Part shown: positions 51,785 to 61,410 of the stretch, in pieces
How the letters are laid out: every line of letters starts with the position of its first letter
Position numbering within the stretch: the first letter of the stretch is position 1
Assembly: GCA_964383905.1 (NCBI GenBank)
Contig: CAYLJO010000003.1
Coordinates: 1-64,000, forward strand
Origin: CAYLJO01 sp964383905
GTDB lineage: Bacteria; Acidobacteriota; Blastocatellia; Pyrinomonadales; Pyrinomonadaceae
Direction of reading: 5' to 3'
Length of the DNA stretch: 64,000 bases
Translations under genes and position numbers: made by a program
Notes under the pieces: generated by a model
The model's database searches: none
Seen by the model: only the letters and a program-made list of their open reading frames with translations
What the model was told of the DNA's origin: nothing

Positions 51785-54700
51785 TCAGGGTATTGATAAC
51801 CCGCTGTTACATTTCTCTAAGCCAATTTTCATCTGTTGGGCGAGGAACTGCGCATACGGCTCTTGATATAAATTCGCATGATTACCCGGGACAGCAATCA
51901 GGTCTACCCCGACCGACGTCAGCTTTCCCCACCCTTTATCGGTTGTGTGGGAGCAAAACAACGGCTCCGCGCGCGTGCGGTAAAGTGTGATACGCCCCGG
52001 GTACACCCGCGGTCTGTAGTTGGTCAGAGCCTCGTAGTGGGCTTCGGCCACCCTTAAGCCGTGCTCCGTGAGGTGACTCAGATCGAGCTCATCGTAGACA
52101 TCAACCTGGAAAGATTCAGGGGTACGTGAGTTGAAAACCGCCGCGGCCGTCCTCTTACTGATTTTCCTGACATGCCTGCGAACATCCGCGACGACATCCC
52201 CGACGGGGCGTTTGGCCACGTGATCCATAAACCAGTAGGGTAAATCTCGCATGAAACGGACCGCAAAGCCTGGGCCCCGGTTACTCTGGCCCTCCGGTCC
52301 GGGGGCTTCTTCATCTAAAATCCCGAGGAAGACCACCTGATGACCTCCGGCCTGAAGTTGTTGTGCCATTTCAAATGCGATGACCCCACCGGAGGAGTAG
52401 CCGCCGAGGAGGAAGGGGCCTTGTGGTTGGACACTCAGGATCTCTGTAATGTAGCCGGCTGCGATAGATGGGAGGTCGGTGAGCGGTTTCAGCGCCCCAT
52501 CAAGCCCGCGGGCGCGCAACCCGTAGAAAGGTTGGTCGCTCCCTAAATGCCTGGCCAATGCCCTGTAGCCGAGGACCTCGCCTCCAAGCCCATGGACGAA
52601 GAAAAGGGGGCGTTTAGTCCCTTCAGATTGAATCGCGACCAGGGAGGTAAACTGGTCTTCATCACTCGGCGAACTGATGATCTTAGCGATATACTCAATG
52701 GTCGCTTCCTGAATTAAGCTTGATGGCGGAACAGTCCTGCCAAACACTTCCCGGATTTGGGCGAGCAACTGCGTTGCCAGGAGGGAGTCTCCCCCCAACT
52801 CGAAGAAACTATCCCTCACGCCAACGGGTCGGACCCGTAGGAGCTCTTCCCACATCGACTTTAACCGATCCTCAATTTCATGGCGGGGCTCGGCGTAAGC
52901 TTGTGAGAGTAAGGGCCTTTGATTCGAAGGGGGAGGAAGCGCCCGGCGGTCAATCTTGCCGTTAGGTGTTAACGGCAGACTCTCCATCACGACCCATGCC
53001 GAGGGCAGCATATAATCAGGCAATCTCTCTCTGAGGTATGTACGTAACTCACTGGCGGTCGGCATCGACCCTAATCGAGGGACCATATAGGCCACCAACT
53101 GTTTTTCGCCGTGGTCGCCCTCCCTGGCCGTTACGACGTTATCCTTGACGTCCGGGTGCCGGTTCAAGGTCAGCTCAATTTCCTCTAACTCTATGCGAAT
53201 GCCCCGAATTTTTACTTGCTGGTCCACGCGCCCTAAGAATTCAAGGTCCCCGTCGGGGAGGTGGCGTGCCAGGTCGCCGGTCTTATAAAGGAGTTCTTCC
53301 GGCCCAGCGCCGAAAGGGTTACGGATAAATTTCTCCGCCGTCAGCTGAGGGCGGTTGAGATAACCTCTGGCTAAGCCGGCGCCGCCGATATGTAGTTCGC
53401 CCGCCATCCCCATGGGAGCCGGCCGCAGGTTTCGGTCGAGCAAATAAATTTTGGTATTTTTGATCGGCTTACCGATGGGCACAGACCTTTGATCGGCTGT
53501 CGTCCGGCAAAAATAGTAGGTTGAATAGACCGTAGTCTCAGTCGGCCCGTAAAGGTTGTATAAGGCGGCCTGAGGTAGCCTCTCCAGGAAACGTCTTTGA
53601 GTGTCTACGGGGAGGGCCTCGCCGCCGCTGAAAACACGTCTTAAAGAATGGCAGCCTTCCAGGTTGCGCCCCTCCAGGAATAACCGCAGCAATGAGGGTA
53701 CAAACTGACTGATCGTGACTCCCTCTTGAGCAATCAACTTGATGAGGTAATCATTGTCACGCCCGCCGTTCGGTCTGGCTAAAACCAGCCGTGCCCCTGA
53801 AACCAGGGGGAGGTAAAATTCCCAGACCGATGCGTCGAAGGTGAAAGGCGCCTTCTGCAAGGCCCGATCCGATCCATTCAGAGGAAAGGCCTCCATCATC
53901 CATGAGAGGTAATTGCAAACGGCCCCGTGCGGTATCATCACTCCCTTAGGATTTCCGGTCGAGCCTGAGGTATAAATCACGTAAGCCAAATCTTCCGGCT
54001 CCACCTCAGAATCAAGGTCTTCTGAGCTCTCCAGAAGAAGCTCCTGCCAGTCCGTCTCGACACAGATGATCTGCGCCCTGTGCGGGGGGAGCTTCGGAAG
54101 GAGTCTCCGCTGGATTAACATGATAGGGGCTTGTGTATCCTCAAGCATGAAAGCCACCCGCTCGCCCGGATACGAGGGGTCCATTGGGACATAAGCCCCG
54201 CCAGCTTTAAGGATGCCCAGCATACCGACGATCGTTTCCGGTGAGCGCTCCATGAAGATTCCTACCAGGGTGCCGGGGCCGACCCCCCTTTTCCGTAACG
54301 AATGAGCTAATTGATTGGCCCGTCGATTCAACTGATCGAAGGTTAAGCGGCTCGCCTCAAAAACCACCGCGTCACGATCGGGTGTGCGTTTAACTTGAGC
54401 CTCAAACATTTTGTGAATCAAAGGGGCGGAGGGATCGCCGGAGTCATCACCGCCGAGGATTTCCCGGTAAAGCTCTGAGTCGCTGATCGCTGCGATGCGC
54501 GCGCCGATGAGGTAAGCCGTCCGTCCCTTTTCAGTGTACGGTAGGATCCTCACGGGCCTGGCATGCACTTCAAAAGAGCCTGTTCGAGGCGTAAAAGTGA
54601 TCCGCAAGAGATCCTCTTGATTTATCCTCTGATCGGTCATCCCATCAGTTGATGCGACGACAAGCCCTAAACCTTGAGAACTAATATCTTGTGTAAATCC

Positions 54701-54850
54701 CGTGATGCCTGAGGAGTCGTCTGATATTTTGGCGGGTTGATGGCTGGCAGATCCTGCGATGCTGAACGGCAGATGCTTTGTTTGTCGTGCTGTGTAACGG
54801 CGGTCTTTGGTTATTGGCGACAGTAATTCCGGATTTTGATAAGTGCCCAT
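51785..54850 (-). CDS. Single-module NRPS with N-terminal PilZ domain (PilZ-A-PCP-TE)
   Basis: The 1021-residue protein has four parts. A PilZ domain (about 15-130) has both c-di-GMP motifs intact: RxxxR at 18-22 and DxSxxG at 55-60. An adenylation domain spans about 145-640: YTSGSTGNPKG near 293, NLYGPTE near 432, YKTGDL near 522, Lys 632 in NGKIDRR. A carrier domain has its phosphopantetheine Ser 689 (LGGDSL). A type I thioesterase has nucleophile Ser 819 (GYSSGG) and a late His in VPGNHANLY. There is no condensation domain. Asp 339 indicates an alpha-amino acid substrate; by manual alignment the specificity code reads DAWQVSLVYK, which I cannot assign. It would activate, load and release one amino acid or its self-condensation product, perhaps under c-di-GMP control. 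Confidence 0.9.
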   Translation of the reverse strand: MGTYQNPELLSPITKDRRYTARQTKHLPFSIAGSASHQPAKISDDSSGITGFTQDISSQGLGLVVASTDGMTDQRINQEDLLRITFTPRTGSFEVHARPVRILPYTEKGRTAYLIGARIAAISDSELYREILGGDDSGDPSAPLIHKMFEAQVKRTPDRDAVVFEASRLTFDQLNRRANQLAHSLRKRGVGPGTLVGIFMERSPETIVGMLGILKAGGAYVPMDPSYPGERVAFMLEDTQAPIMLIQRRLLPKLPPHRAQIICVETDWQELLLESSEDLDSEVEPEDLAYVIYTSGSTGNPKGVMIPHGAVCNYLSWMMEAFPLNGSDRALQKAPFTFDASVWEFYLPLVSGARLVLARPNGGRDNDYLIKLIAQEGVTISQFVPSLLRLFLEGRNLEGCHSLRRVFSGGEALPVDTQRRFLERLPQAALYNLYGPTETTVYSTYYFCRTTADQRSVPIGKPIKNTKIYLLDRNLRPAPMGMAGELHIGGAGLARGYLNRPQLTAEKFIRNPFGAGPEELLYKTGDLARHLPDGDLEFLGRVDQQVKIRGIRIELEEIELTLNRHPDVKDNVVTAREGDHGEKQLVAYMVPRLGSMPTASELRTYLRERLPDYMLPSAWVVMESLPLTPNGKIDRRALPPPSNQRPLLSQAYAEPRHEIEDRLKSMWEELLRVRPVGVRDSFFELGGDSLLATQLLAQIREVFGRTVPPSSLIQEATIEYIAKIISSPSDEDQFTSLVAIQSEGTKRPLFFVHGLGGEVLGYRALARHLGSDQPFYGLRARGLDGALKPLTDLPSIAAGYITEILSVQPQGPFLLGGYSSGGVIAFEMAQQLQAGGHQVVFLGILDEEAPGPEGQSNRGPGFAVRFMRDLPYWFMDHVAKRPVGDVVADVRRHVRKISKRTAAAVFNSRTPESFQVDVYDELDLSHLTEHGLRVAEAHYEALTNYRPRVYPGRITLYRTRAEPLFCSHTTDKGWGKLTSVGVDLIAVPGNHANLYQEPYAQFLAQQMKIGLEKCNSGLSIP

Positions 54851-55252
54851 GATGCTACTGAAAACTCTGCTTTATCGGAGATGTAACACGTGCATCCGAT
54901 CTCGGCACAGGGGACCAAATCCCTGACGGGCCGGGGTGGGAGAGCCTGCGCGCTCACTCGGGGCAAACCGCAGAGCAGAATGAAAGAGGTCTTTGACTTA
55001 TTACCGGATGCTCAGATCTCGTCGTGGGCCTTATTTTATAAGAGTGGGCCGAAAAGTCAAAGGTTTTGCTGCCTGTCCTTCGCCAAAACTCGATCCGGTA
55101 AGGGTTCAGTAGACGACGGTGGTTGACTCGCGAAAATTAATTAGAGGCGAGCGAAGATTATGAGCAATTTCTCCACCATGCGGCTACCCCGAACAGGTCC
55201 TCAATAAACTACTAAACTTTGAGGCTAACAGGACGGGGCGTGCCGGTTATCG
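54851..55252. other. Intergenic region upstream of the NRPS gene
   Basis: The 402-nt region holds no supported gene. It lies 5' of the NRPS and 3' of the GH36-like gene, both on the minus strand, and should contain the NRPS promoter. No convincing promoter, riboswitch or strong hairpin was recognised. Confidence 0.4.
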
Positions 55253-57634
55253 CTAGCGTGATGCGAGGAGAATGCGGAGCTCGATCTCGCCCGCTCGGTT
55301 GCCGAAGCTGGATTGCGGGACGCGCAAGAGACCTTGACTGTAGCTATATGCCGCGGACGGCAGCCCTCGCCCGTTAATCTCCACCCTTGCCGGAGGACGA
55401 TTTAGCCACGCGCCAAAATCTCCTGCTTCGCGTAGGCGTACTAGAACCTGACCCCTTGGCCGGCTCTGAGAGATAATCGCGGCCGGCCCGAGGTACTTAT
55501 CGAGCAGTCCGAAGACCGCGGCGCCTTGGTCCACCGGCACTAAGGTGAAGAGGTCAAATCCGAACTCGCCGAGGCTGAATGGCAGGGTGGGATGCCGCGT
55601 GTCGAGCAACGTTACCTGGCCGCTGCTGCGCCGGTAGACGGCTACCCTCGGCGGTGGTGCGGCTTCTCCTGAGCCGGCAAGGCCCTCGACATCAGCCGCA
55701 CTGAGCGCGCCCGCGACATTGTGCGCGCTCTTGTTGACGTTGAATGCCGCGACCATCCCGGCCGACGTGCCGGGGCGCGAGATCCGGCCAAAGACTTTCA
55801 GCGGTATAGGCTCGAGAGCGACGTCGGTCAGCACCTCATCACGTGTTACCAGTCCGGGCCCGTCGAGCATCAACAGATGGCCGTCGGAAAAAACCAGGCG
55901 GCGCAAAAGCTCTGGGCGCTCCTTGCCCGGCTCGTCCGTAAAATAAACGGGCCCACCGCTCACGGCCCGTGCAGCGGCATGGTATTCACCATTGGGGTCA
56001 TGAGTCTGGAACATATCCCAGTCGGGGTGGGCGAAGTTTGAGGTCCAGTAAGCATTATAGGCGTTCTGGTAGACGTGTTCCTTGGCATTCTGCGGGCTGT
56101 CAGGCAGGTAATCATCACTGTTCCGGGTAATGTTAGAGAGACGCCAGTTGAATGCATTTTCCAGCGACATCGCCATGCAGTTGATCACGCTGAGCCCGGA
56201 AGGGACGCGCGGCTCACCGGCGACCCTTTCACTGAAATGTTTCTGGGCCGCCTCCTGAAGATTACGCTGCTCACCGCGCCCGGAGGTGAACAGCGGTAGG
56301 AGCCCGTTAGTGAACCTCCCATTGCTCGCCTGATTATCGACTTTAATGAAGTCGATACCCCACTCCCTTAAATGGCTGTACCAGTCTGCGTAAAAACCCT
56401 CCCCTCCCCCGTCGCGTGGATCAGGCAAGTCTCTCCCGGCGACGCCGTTGAAGAGCTTATGAGTCCGGCCGATTTCGGAATTTTGGTCCACCCCCGACCA
56501 GTAGCCTTGAAAGGTGTGCCAGATGCCGACGTGGGGGATGCGATACTGCTCACGCAGTGTCTTAGCCAGCCCGGCAAGGCCGCCCGGAAACTTCCTGGAG
56601 TCTGCATCAAAGCCGGCGAGCTTATCGTTATTGATGGTGAGCCAGCCGTCGTCAACGAGCACGAAGCCTACGGGAACGTGACGGTCGTGGAGCGAGCGGA
56701 TACTGTTAAGAACTTTTTCCTCCGACACCGCGTGGTAGTAGGTGTTCCACGAGCACCAGCCTAGCCAGCGGAAGACCTCCGGATAGCCCTTCTCCCAGCG
56801 CAGGCGCCCGTACTGATTACTCGCGGCGAACGCCGCTTTATAGGTGTCATTAGGTAAGCGGTAGAGGTCGTTCGAAGCGGCATATGCAAAGAGCGGGACA
56901 AGACGCGGCGAGAGGCTCGGGTCGTAGCTTGAGGAGGCGATGCGAAACTCATAACGATCCTCGAGGCCCTCGACGCCCAGCTCGCCGATCATCCCCCCGC
57001 CGGCCAGGGGGACCAGCAGGTGATAGTTATCCCCCTGCATTTGCCGCCATAACAAAAGCTGGTTTGAGGCGGGTAAGAGTCTGTAGTCGGAGGTAAAAAC
57101 CGGGGCCGTCCAGTAGAGCTTGAGCCGCTTGATAGCCAGCCCGCGGGCAAAGCTCTCTAAGCGCATCAGAACCTGGATTCCGGATATTGGCGCCAGGTGA
57201 GGGCCCGCGTAGTCCAGTGATGCCACAATGACATCCGGCCGGAGATAGTGCCGCAGTTCAAGCATGGCATTGACGGCACCGGCCTGAGAAGGCTGGCCCT
57301 GCGCATTCGTGTTTAGGCGATACTGGAATCGCTCGTACGATCCTGCCCGGTCAGTCGCTTTATCCTGCCCGGCGGGCTGCAGGTCGCCTGCGAGCAATGA
57401 CCCGTCACCTAAGCGCAGGCGCAGCCTCATCTCCGTGAGAGCGATCCCGGCCGGCGTTCGTACCTGGAGCCTTCCGTCCTTGAGCGTCAGGCTGAGCGGC
57501 GCACTGAATTGGCTGTTGTTAAGCGTAAGTTGATTACCTGTGCATCTTGTGTAATTTAAGGGAGCCGCATATAACTTAGCAGAGCAGGCGATCAGTAGAA
57601 TGAAGGATGCAGTCAGGAGACGGGGCGAAATCAT
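55253..57634 (-). CDS. Secreted raffinose synthase/Sip1-like alpha-galactosidase (GH36-related)
   Basis: The protein of about 793 residues resembles the raffinose synthase / seed imbibition (Sip1) branch of GH36. A signal peptide (about 1-24) is followed by a beta-rich N-terminal domain. The catalytic barrel begins with WLGWCSWNTYYHAVSEEKV (about residue 290), followed by VLVDDGWL and the nucleophile in GIDFIKVDNQAS (about Asp 440). A beta-sandwich C-terminal domain ends the protein. Plant members transfer or hydrolyse alpha-galactosyl groups; bacterial secreted ones are probably alpha-galactosidases. It heads a sugar-metabolism region that continues to the window end. The ATG at 57634 is two codons inside the frame that opens with TTG. 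Confidence 0.85.
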   Translation of the reverse strand: MISPRLLTASFILLIACSAKLYAAPLNYTRCTGNQLTLNNSQFSAPLSLTLKDGRLQVRTPAGIALTEMRLRLRLGDGSLLAGDLQPAGQDKATDRAGSYERFQYRLNTNAQGQPSQAGAVNAMLELRHYLRPDVIVASLDYAGPHLAPISGIQVLMRLESFARGLAIKRLKLYWTAPVFTSDYRLLPASNQLLLWRQMQGDNYHLLVPLAGGGMIGELGVEGLEDRYEFRIASSSYDPSLSPRLVPLFAYAASNDLYRLPNDTYKAAFAASNQYGRLRWEKGYPEVFRWLGWCSWNTYYHAVSEEKVLNSIRSLHDRHVPVGFVLVDDGWLTINNDKLAGFDADSRKFPGGLAGLAKTLREQYRIPHVGIWHTFQGYWSGVDQNSEIGRTHKLFNGVAGRDLPDPRDGGGEGFYADWYSHLREWGIDFIKVDNQASNGRFTNGLLPLFTSGRGEQRNLQEAAQKHFSERVAGEPRVPSGLSVINCMAMSLENAFNWRLSNITRNSDDYLPDSPQNAKEHVYQNAYNAYWTSNFAHPDWDMFQTHDPNGEYHAAARAVSGGPVYFTDEPGKERPELLRRLVFSDGHLLMLDGPGLVTRDEVLTDVALEPIPLKVFGRISRPGTSAGMVAAFNVNKSAHNVAGALSAADVEGLAGSGEAAPPPRVAVYRRSSGQVTLLDTRHPTLPFSLGEFGFDLFTLVPVDQGAAVFGLLDKYLGPAAIISQSRPRGQVLVRLREAGDFGAWLNRPPARVEINGRGLPSAAYSYSQGLLRVPQSSFGNRAGEIELRILLASR

Positions 57635-57773
57635 TAGCAATCTTTACACACGCTTAATTTTCAGTTACTAGTTACCCCTTCGAGGAAGGGATAACTGCCT
57701 CGGGAGGAAATATAACTCATGATGTACTGTGATACCAGACTCAGAATTGAGACATTGATGGGAGGGGAATGTT

Positions 57774-58664
57774 ATGTTTAAGCTGACGAGGAGAGAATGG
57801 AGCAAGCTGGCGTTGAGCGGCCTCGCCGCGACCGTGTTTCCGGCCAATCGTATGAGCGAAACGAAGAGAACCAAGTCTCGATTTAACGGCGTGCAGGTCG
57901 GCGTGCAGAGCTATAGCTTCCGCGACCGGTCGCTCGACGACGCGATTAAGGCGATGGTGGAAGTCGGTCTCGGTAGCTGTGAGCTGTGGTCGAACCATGT
58001 CGAGCCGAAAGACCTTTTGGAGTCGCGCGAGGCCCTTCGCCGGTGGCGCTTGAGCGTCCCGCTGGATGAATTTAAAGCCGTGCGCGCAAAGTTCGACCGC
58101 GCGGGCGTAGAGCTCTACGCTTATAACTTGAGCATCCGTGATGACTTCACCGACGCGGAGATCGAGCGCGGCTTCGAAATGGCCAAAGCGCTCGGCGTCC
58201 GTGTGATGACCTCTTCCTCTAACGTCAGCACGGCCAGGCGCATTGACCCCGTCGCCAAACGTCACAAGATGCGCATCGGCCTACACAACCATTCCAACGT
58301 CGATAACCCGAACGAAATCTCCACCCCCGATAGCTTTGTCAGGGCCATGGAGGGCGTCTCAGACTATATCGCCATCAACCTCGATATCGGCCATTTCACC
58401 GCCGCCAACTTCGATGCGGTCGAGTTCCTGCGCCAGCATCACGACCGGATCGTCACGCTGCACATCAAAGACCGCAAACGCAACCAAGGCCCGAATGTGC
58501 CTTTCGGTCAGGGCGATACGCCGATCAAGGAGGTGCTCGCCCTGCTGCGCCAATACAAGTGGCCCATCCCGGCTAATCTCGAGTACGAGTATGATGGTAA
58601 GGATACGGTCGAAGAGCTCAAGCGGTGCCTGGATTACTGCAAGCAGGCGCTCGGCGCCAGGTAA
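57774..58664 (+). CDS. Sugar phosphate isomerase/epimerase family TIM barrel, exported
   Basis: The 296-residue protein has the xylose-isomerase-like TIM barrel (AP endonuclease family 2 fold). The N-terminus (LTRREWSKLALSGLAATVFPA) looks like a Tat signal, so the folded enzyme acts in the periplasm. Metal-site features are His in GLHNHSNV, Asp and His in NLDIGHFTAAN, His in VTLHIKDRKR and Glu in NLEYEYDG. Members act as isomerases or epimerases, and in 3-keto-glycoside loci as 3-keto-sugar isomerases or lyases. A DUF1080 gene and a GMC oxidoreductase gene are near, which favours that pathway. It is on the + strand, alone between minus-strand genes. Confidence 0.85.
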   Translation: MFKLTRREWSKLALSGLAATVFPANRMSETKRTKSRFNGVQVGVQSYSFRDRSLDDAIKAMVEVGLGSCELWSNHVEPKDLLESREALRRWRLSVPLDEFKAVRAKFDRAGVELYAYNLSIRDDFTDAEIERGFEMAKALGVRVMTSSSNVSTARRIDPVAKRHKMRIGLHNHSNVDNPNEISTPDSFVRAMEGVSDYIAINLDIGHFTAANFDAVEFLRQHHDRIVTLHIKDRKRNQGPNVPFGQGDTPIKEVLALLRQYKWPIPANLEYEYDGKDTVEELKRCLDYCKQALGAR

Positions 58665-58853
58665 TAGAAGACTTGGCAACAGTCCGTGAAGTTGTGCCTT
58701 AAAGCTTTGATCGAATGGCCGAAGCTTGCTGTGTGATTTCGTCTATGGTGGTCAGCCTCAGCCTTTCAATCGACGGCAATGCTCCACGCATGAGCCCCGA
58801 CGTGGCCATCAATCCAGACGAAGTTAATCGGATTCCCAACCAAAGCCTGGGGT

Positions 58854-59555
58854 TTACTTCGCGGGTAAGGCGCGGATTCTGATTCGGCGGAACCACACCC
58901 CCTCGCCGTGGTGTTGCAGGGCGATGTAACCCTCTCTATTCTGAGCAAACCGTGGAAAATCCTTGAACTTACTCCCGGCGATCAGGGCCCGCAGCATGTC
59001 ACTCCCCAATTCATATTCGACGATCTTCTTCCCGTTGAGCCAATGCTCGACGTGATTGTCCCTGACAATCAAACGGGCCTTATTGTATTCCCCCACCGGC
59101 CGCAGAGTTTTATTAGCCGGAGCAATCAAGGCATAAAGAGCGCCGGCCGAGGTTTTGGGGTTCTTTCCGTCCGGGTGCTTGTCGTCGTCGAGCACCTGCA
59201 TCTCCGGCCCTGTCTTCCAGGTCTGGTCTTCGTCCTCAGATACAAGATAGATAACCCCGCTATTGCCGCCCGGAGCAACACGCCACTCGAGCTCTAATTC
59301 GAAGTTCTGATACTTATCTTTGGTGATAACATCAACCCGATCCGCCCGATCACAACCGACGACGGTTTTGAGTGCTCCGTTCTCGACGGCCCAACACTTA
59401 TCAGGGAAATAATCTCTCCTGTAACCGCGCCACGCGTCAGTTGATTTGCCGTCGAACAGCACTTTCCATTTCGGCTTAGCTGTGGGGGCGCTGCCGGCAG
59501 TAACCATTAAAAATAGGATCGCGCAGAATATTACAATCTTGAATTTTGTGGCCAT
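58854..59555 (-). CDS. Secreted DUF1080 (3-keto-disaccharide hydrolase) family protein
   Basis: The 233-residue protein is a jelly-roll DUF1080 protein, now linked to 3-keto-disaccharide hydrolase activity. It has a signal peptide (about 1-24). Family features are WKVLFDGKSTDAWRGYR, the central FELELEWRVAPGGNSGVIYLV, the EMQVLDD strand with Asp/Lys-rich loop, EYNKARLIVRDNHVEHWLNGKKI and IALQHHGEGVWFRRIRI. It should act in the periplasm. Neighbouring genes encode a sugar isomerase/epimerase, an MFS transporter and a GMC oxidoreductase, the expected partners: oxidation at C3, cleavage, isomerisation, uptake. Length is normal for a single-domain member. Confidence 0.9.
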   Translation of the reverse strand: MATKFKIVIFCAILFLMVTAGSAPTAKPKWKVLFDGKSTDAWRGYRRDYFPDKCWAVENGALKTVVGCDRADRVDVITKDKYQNFELELEWRVAPGGNSGVIYLVSEDEDQTWKTGPEMQVLDDDKHPDGKNPKTSAGALYALIAPANKTLRPVGEYNKARLIVRDNHVEHWLNGKKIVEYELGSDMLRALIAGSKFKDFPRFAQNREGYIALQHHGEGVWFRRIRIRALPAK

Positions 59556-59656
59556 ACTCTTTAACCCTGATGACGGCGCGTACCCACAAGAATAAGGTTT
59601 GAGGACGCAGAGAATCCTAGGTCTTTGAAATCAAAGGGGGCCCCACCCCTTGCTTC

Positions 59657-61033
59657 CTACTTCGCCCCGGCCGTCGCACTCATCTCGAGCGCGTCTTCGC
59701 TGACGAACGACCGGCGGCGTTCACGGAGTATGAGAAGGATATGAAGAAGCAGCATCACGACAGACGCCGCCATCACGGCCACCAGTCCTGTGCGAACATC
59801 ACCCGCTTCGCCGCCGGCGGCGCTTGAGATATAGCCGACCGCCGGTGGAATTAGGAGGAGACCGGCGAACCCGATACCCATCACCAGGCTCATCGCCGTG
59901 CCGGCAATCCTCGGCATCATCACCGACGCCAGGCCAACCGACGTCGGAAAAATCGGCCCCATCCCAAAGCCGGCCGCAATTAACCCCAGCCGCACAGTCT
60001 CCGGGGTGCTCGCGGTAAAGGCCATGATGAGCGAGACGGCTGTCAGTAATGAGCCGACTGTCAACAAGAGGAAGCTATTCACACGAAAAACGCCGAGCAA
60101 CAGACTCGATACCAAGCGACCGGCCAGGAGGGCAAAGGCAAATAACGAAAGTGTCCTCAGCGCAAATGTGGCCACAGCGATGCCGGCGGGGTTCTGCTCA
60201 AAAAAGCGGCTCAGCGACTCCGGCGAGGTGCGCGCAACCTCCCGTAGCTGTGCGGTATTCAGTCCCTCGCTCGCCAGGATGCGTGCGTCACGTTCCATGA
60301 ACGTCACAACCCATTTGCCGACCGACACCTCTGTGCCGACATACATAAAAAGCGCGATCGCCAGAAGCCAGAATGACCGGTTGCGAAAGAGGTCTTTCGC
60401 TTCGCCAACGGGAGACGACTCAGGGTGCATGGGGGTCGGGAACCGGGGGGCAAGCACCAGCGCCAGCAGGATGATAGCTGCTCCCGTCAGCGACCAGAAA
60501 ATTAATCCTAATCCGCCACGCTGCTGAAGACCCTGCACGATCAGAGGGAGCGCCGCCAGCCCCAGCCCGAAGCAGATGTCGAGCAGGTTAAGCGCCGCGT
60601 TGCGCCACCTGGCTGCCACGTCGGCGACCAGCGCGTGGCCCGCGGCGACGATCGCGTTTGCCCCCAGGCCCAGCACGAGTGAGCACCCAAAGATCAGAAA
60701 GAGTGCCGCCGACGCATGTACTCTCGTCACCGTCAACGCGAAACTGATCATCGCTGCGATCACCAGCACTGCGCCGGATCCGAGCGCGAACTTCTTTCCG
60801 ATGCGGTCGATGATGGGGCCGCTCACAAGGTATGCCAGCACCGCCCCGATCGCATTAATCAGCAAAAAAGTACCGACCGCACTATCGCTGGGCAAATACT
60901 GATTACGCTCGAGGGTGGGAAGCACCGAGCCGGGAAGTGCCGCCAGCAATCCATAAACAAAGATGCCGAAGAAGGCGATGATCATGAGCAGTAGGTCATG
61001 CCCGGTAAATGATCTGGTGTGTTGTGTGCTCAA
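59657..61033 (-). CDS. MFS transporter, FucP-like sugar type
   Basis: The protein of about 458 residues is a major facilitator superfamily transporter with 12 predicted helices. Sequence such as FGIFVYGLLAALPGSVLPTL in helix 1, GPIIDRIGKKFALGSG after helix 2 and GMGPIFPTSVGLASVMMP in the C-terminal half resembles FucP/sugar:H+ symporter types. The TTG at 61033 is chosen as start because AGGAGG lies five nucleotides before it; the frame opens 13 codons earlier. The substrate is probably a sugar produced by the DUF1080/GMC system. The gene diverges from the GMC oxidoreductase gene across a region with a palindrome. Confidence 0.85.
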   Translation of the reverse strand: MSTQHTRSFTGHDLLLMIIAFFGIFVYGLLAALPGSVLPTLERNQYLPSDSAVGTFLLINAIGAVLAYLVSGPIIDRIGKKFALGSGAVLVIAAMISFALTVTRVHASAALFLIFGCSLVLGLGANAIVAAGHALVADVAARWRNAALNLLDICFGLGLAALPLIVQGLQQRGGLGLIFWSLTGAAIILLALVLAPRFPTPMHPESSPVGEAKDLFRNRSFWLLAIALFMYVGTEVSVGKWVVTFMERDARILASEGLNTAQLREVARTSPESLSRFFEQNPAGIAVATFALRTLSLFAFALLAGRLVSSLLLGVFRVNSFLLLTVGSLLTAVSLIMAFTASTPETVRLGLIAAGFGMGPIFPTSVGLASVMMPRIAGTAMSLVMGIGFAGLLLIPPAVGYISSAAGGEAGDVRTGLVAVMAASVVMLLLHILLILRERRRSFVSEDALEMSATAGAK

Positions 61034-61410
61034 GCAGACCTCCTCACTTTTGCCGGCGGGATTCAGGCTCAAGATGTAAACAGGGCGCTCTTCCGGTGCC
61101 GGCGCTTCTCATCGGATATGTTTTAGAGCCTCGCGGTAAGCGCTACGGGTCCGGGTGGATAGATGTGCCCGGATCAGTATCGTATTGCTTTCGCTAAAGA
61201 TTGAGGGAATGCAAACCGAAATGGCCGGGCAATTATTTTGCGCTCTGACGAAAAAGTCAAGGTTAGCTTCCGGTGAACCCAACGGGTGTCCGGTAAAATG
61301 GGCCGTGAAAAACTTCTTCCATCATTGACGTCAATATGCTAGGGTGCAGAAATCTCAGCAAGGCTATACGCCGAATTTCGTATTTCCCTTAATATATTCA
61401 GGAGATTTCT
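61034..61410. other. Divergent regulatory region between the MFS and GMC genes
   Basis: This 377-nt region lacks a gene. It contains a perfect 12-bp palindrome (listed separately) and ACCC-aac-GGGT near 61277-61287. Promoters for both genes should lie here; a -10-like TAATAT occurs near 61391, but I cannot define a full promoter. Confidence 0.4.
61324..61335. promoter_or_regulatory. Palindrome ATTGACGTCAAT, candidate operator
   Basis: A perfect 12-bp palindrome lies 76 nt upstream of the GMC oxidoreductase start and about 290 nt from the MFS start. It contains TTGACG, which could double as a -35 element. The position suits an operator controlling the GMC gene, but a palindrome of this length can occur by chance. 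Confidence 0.4.
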
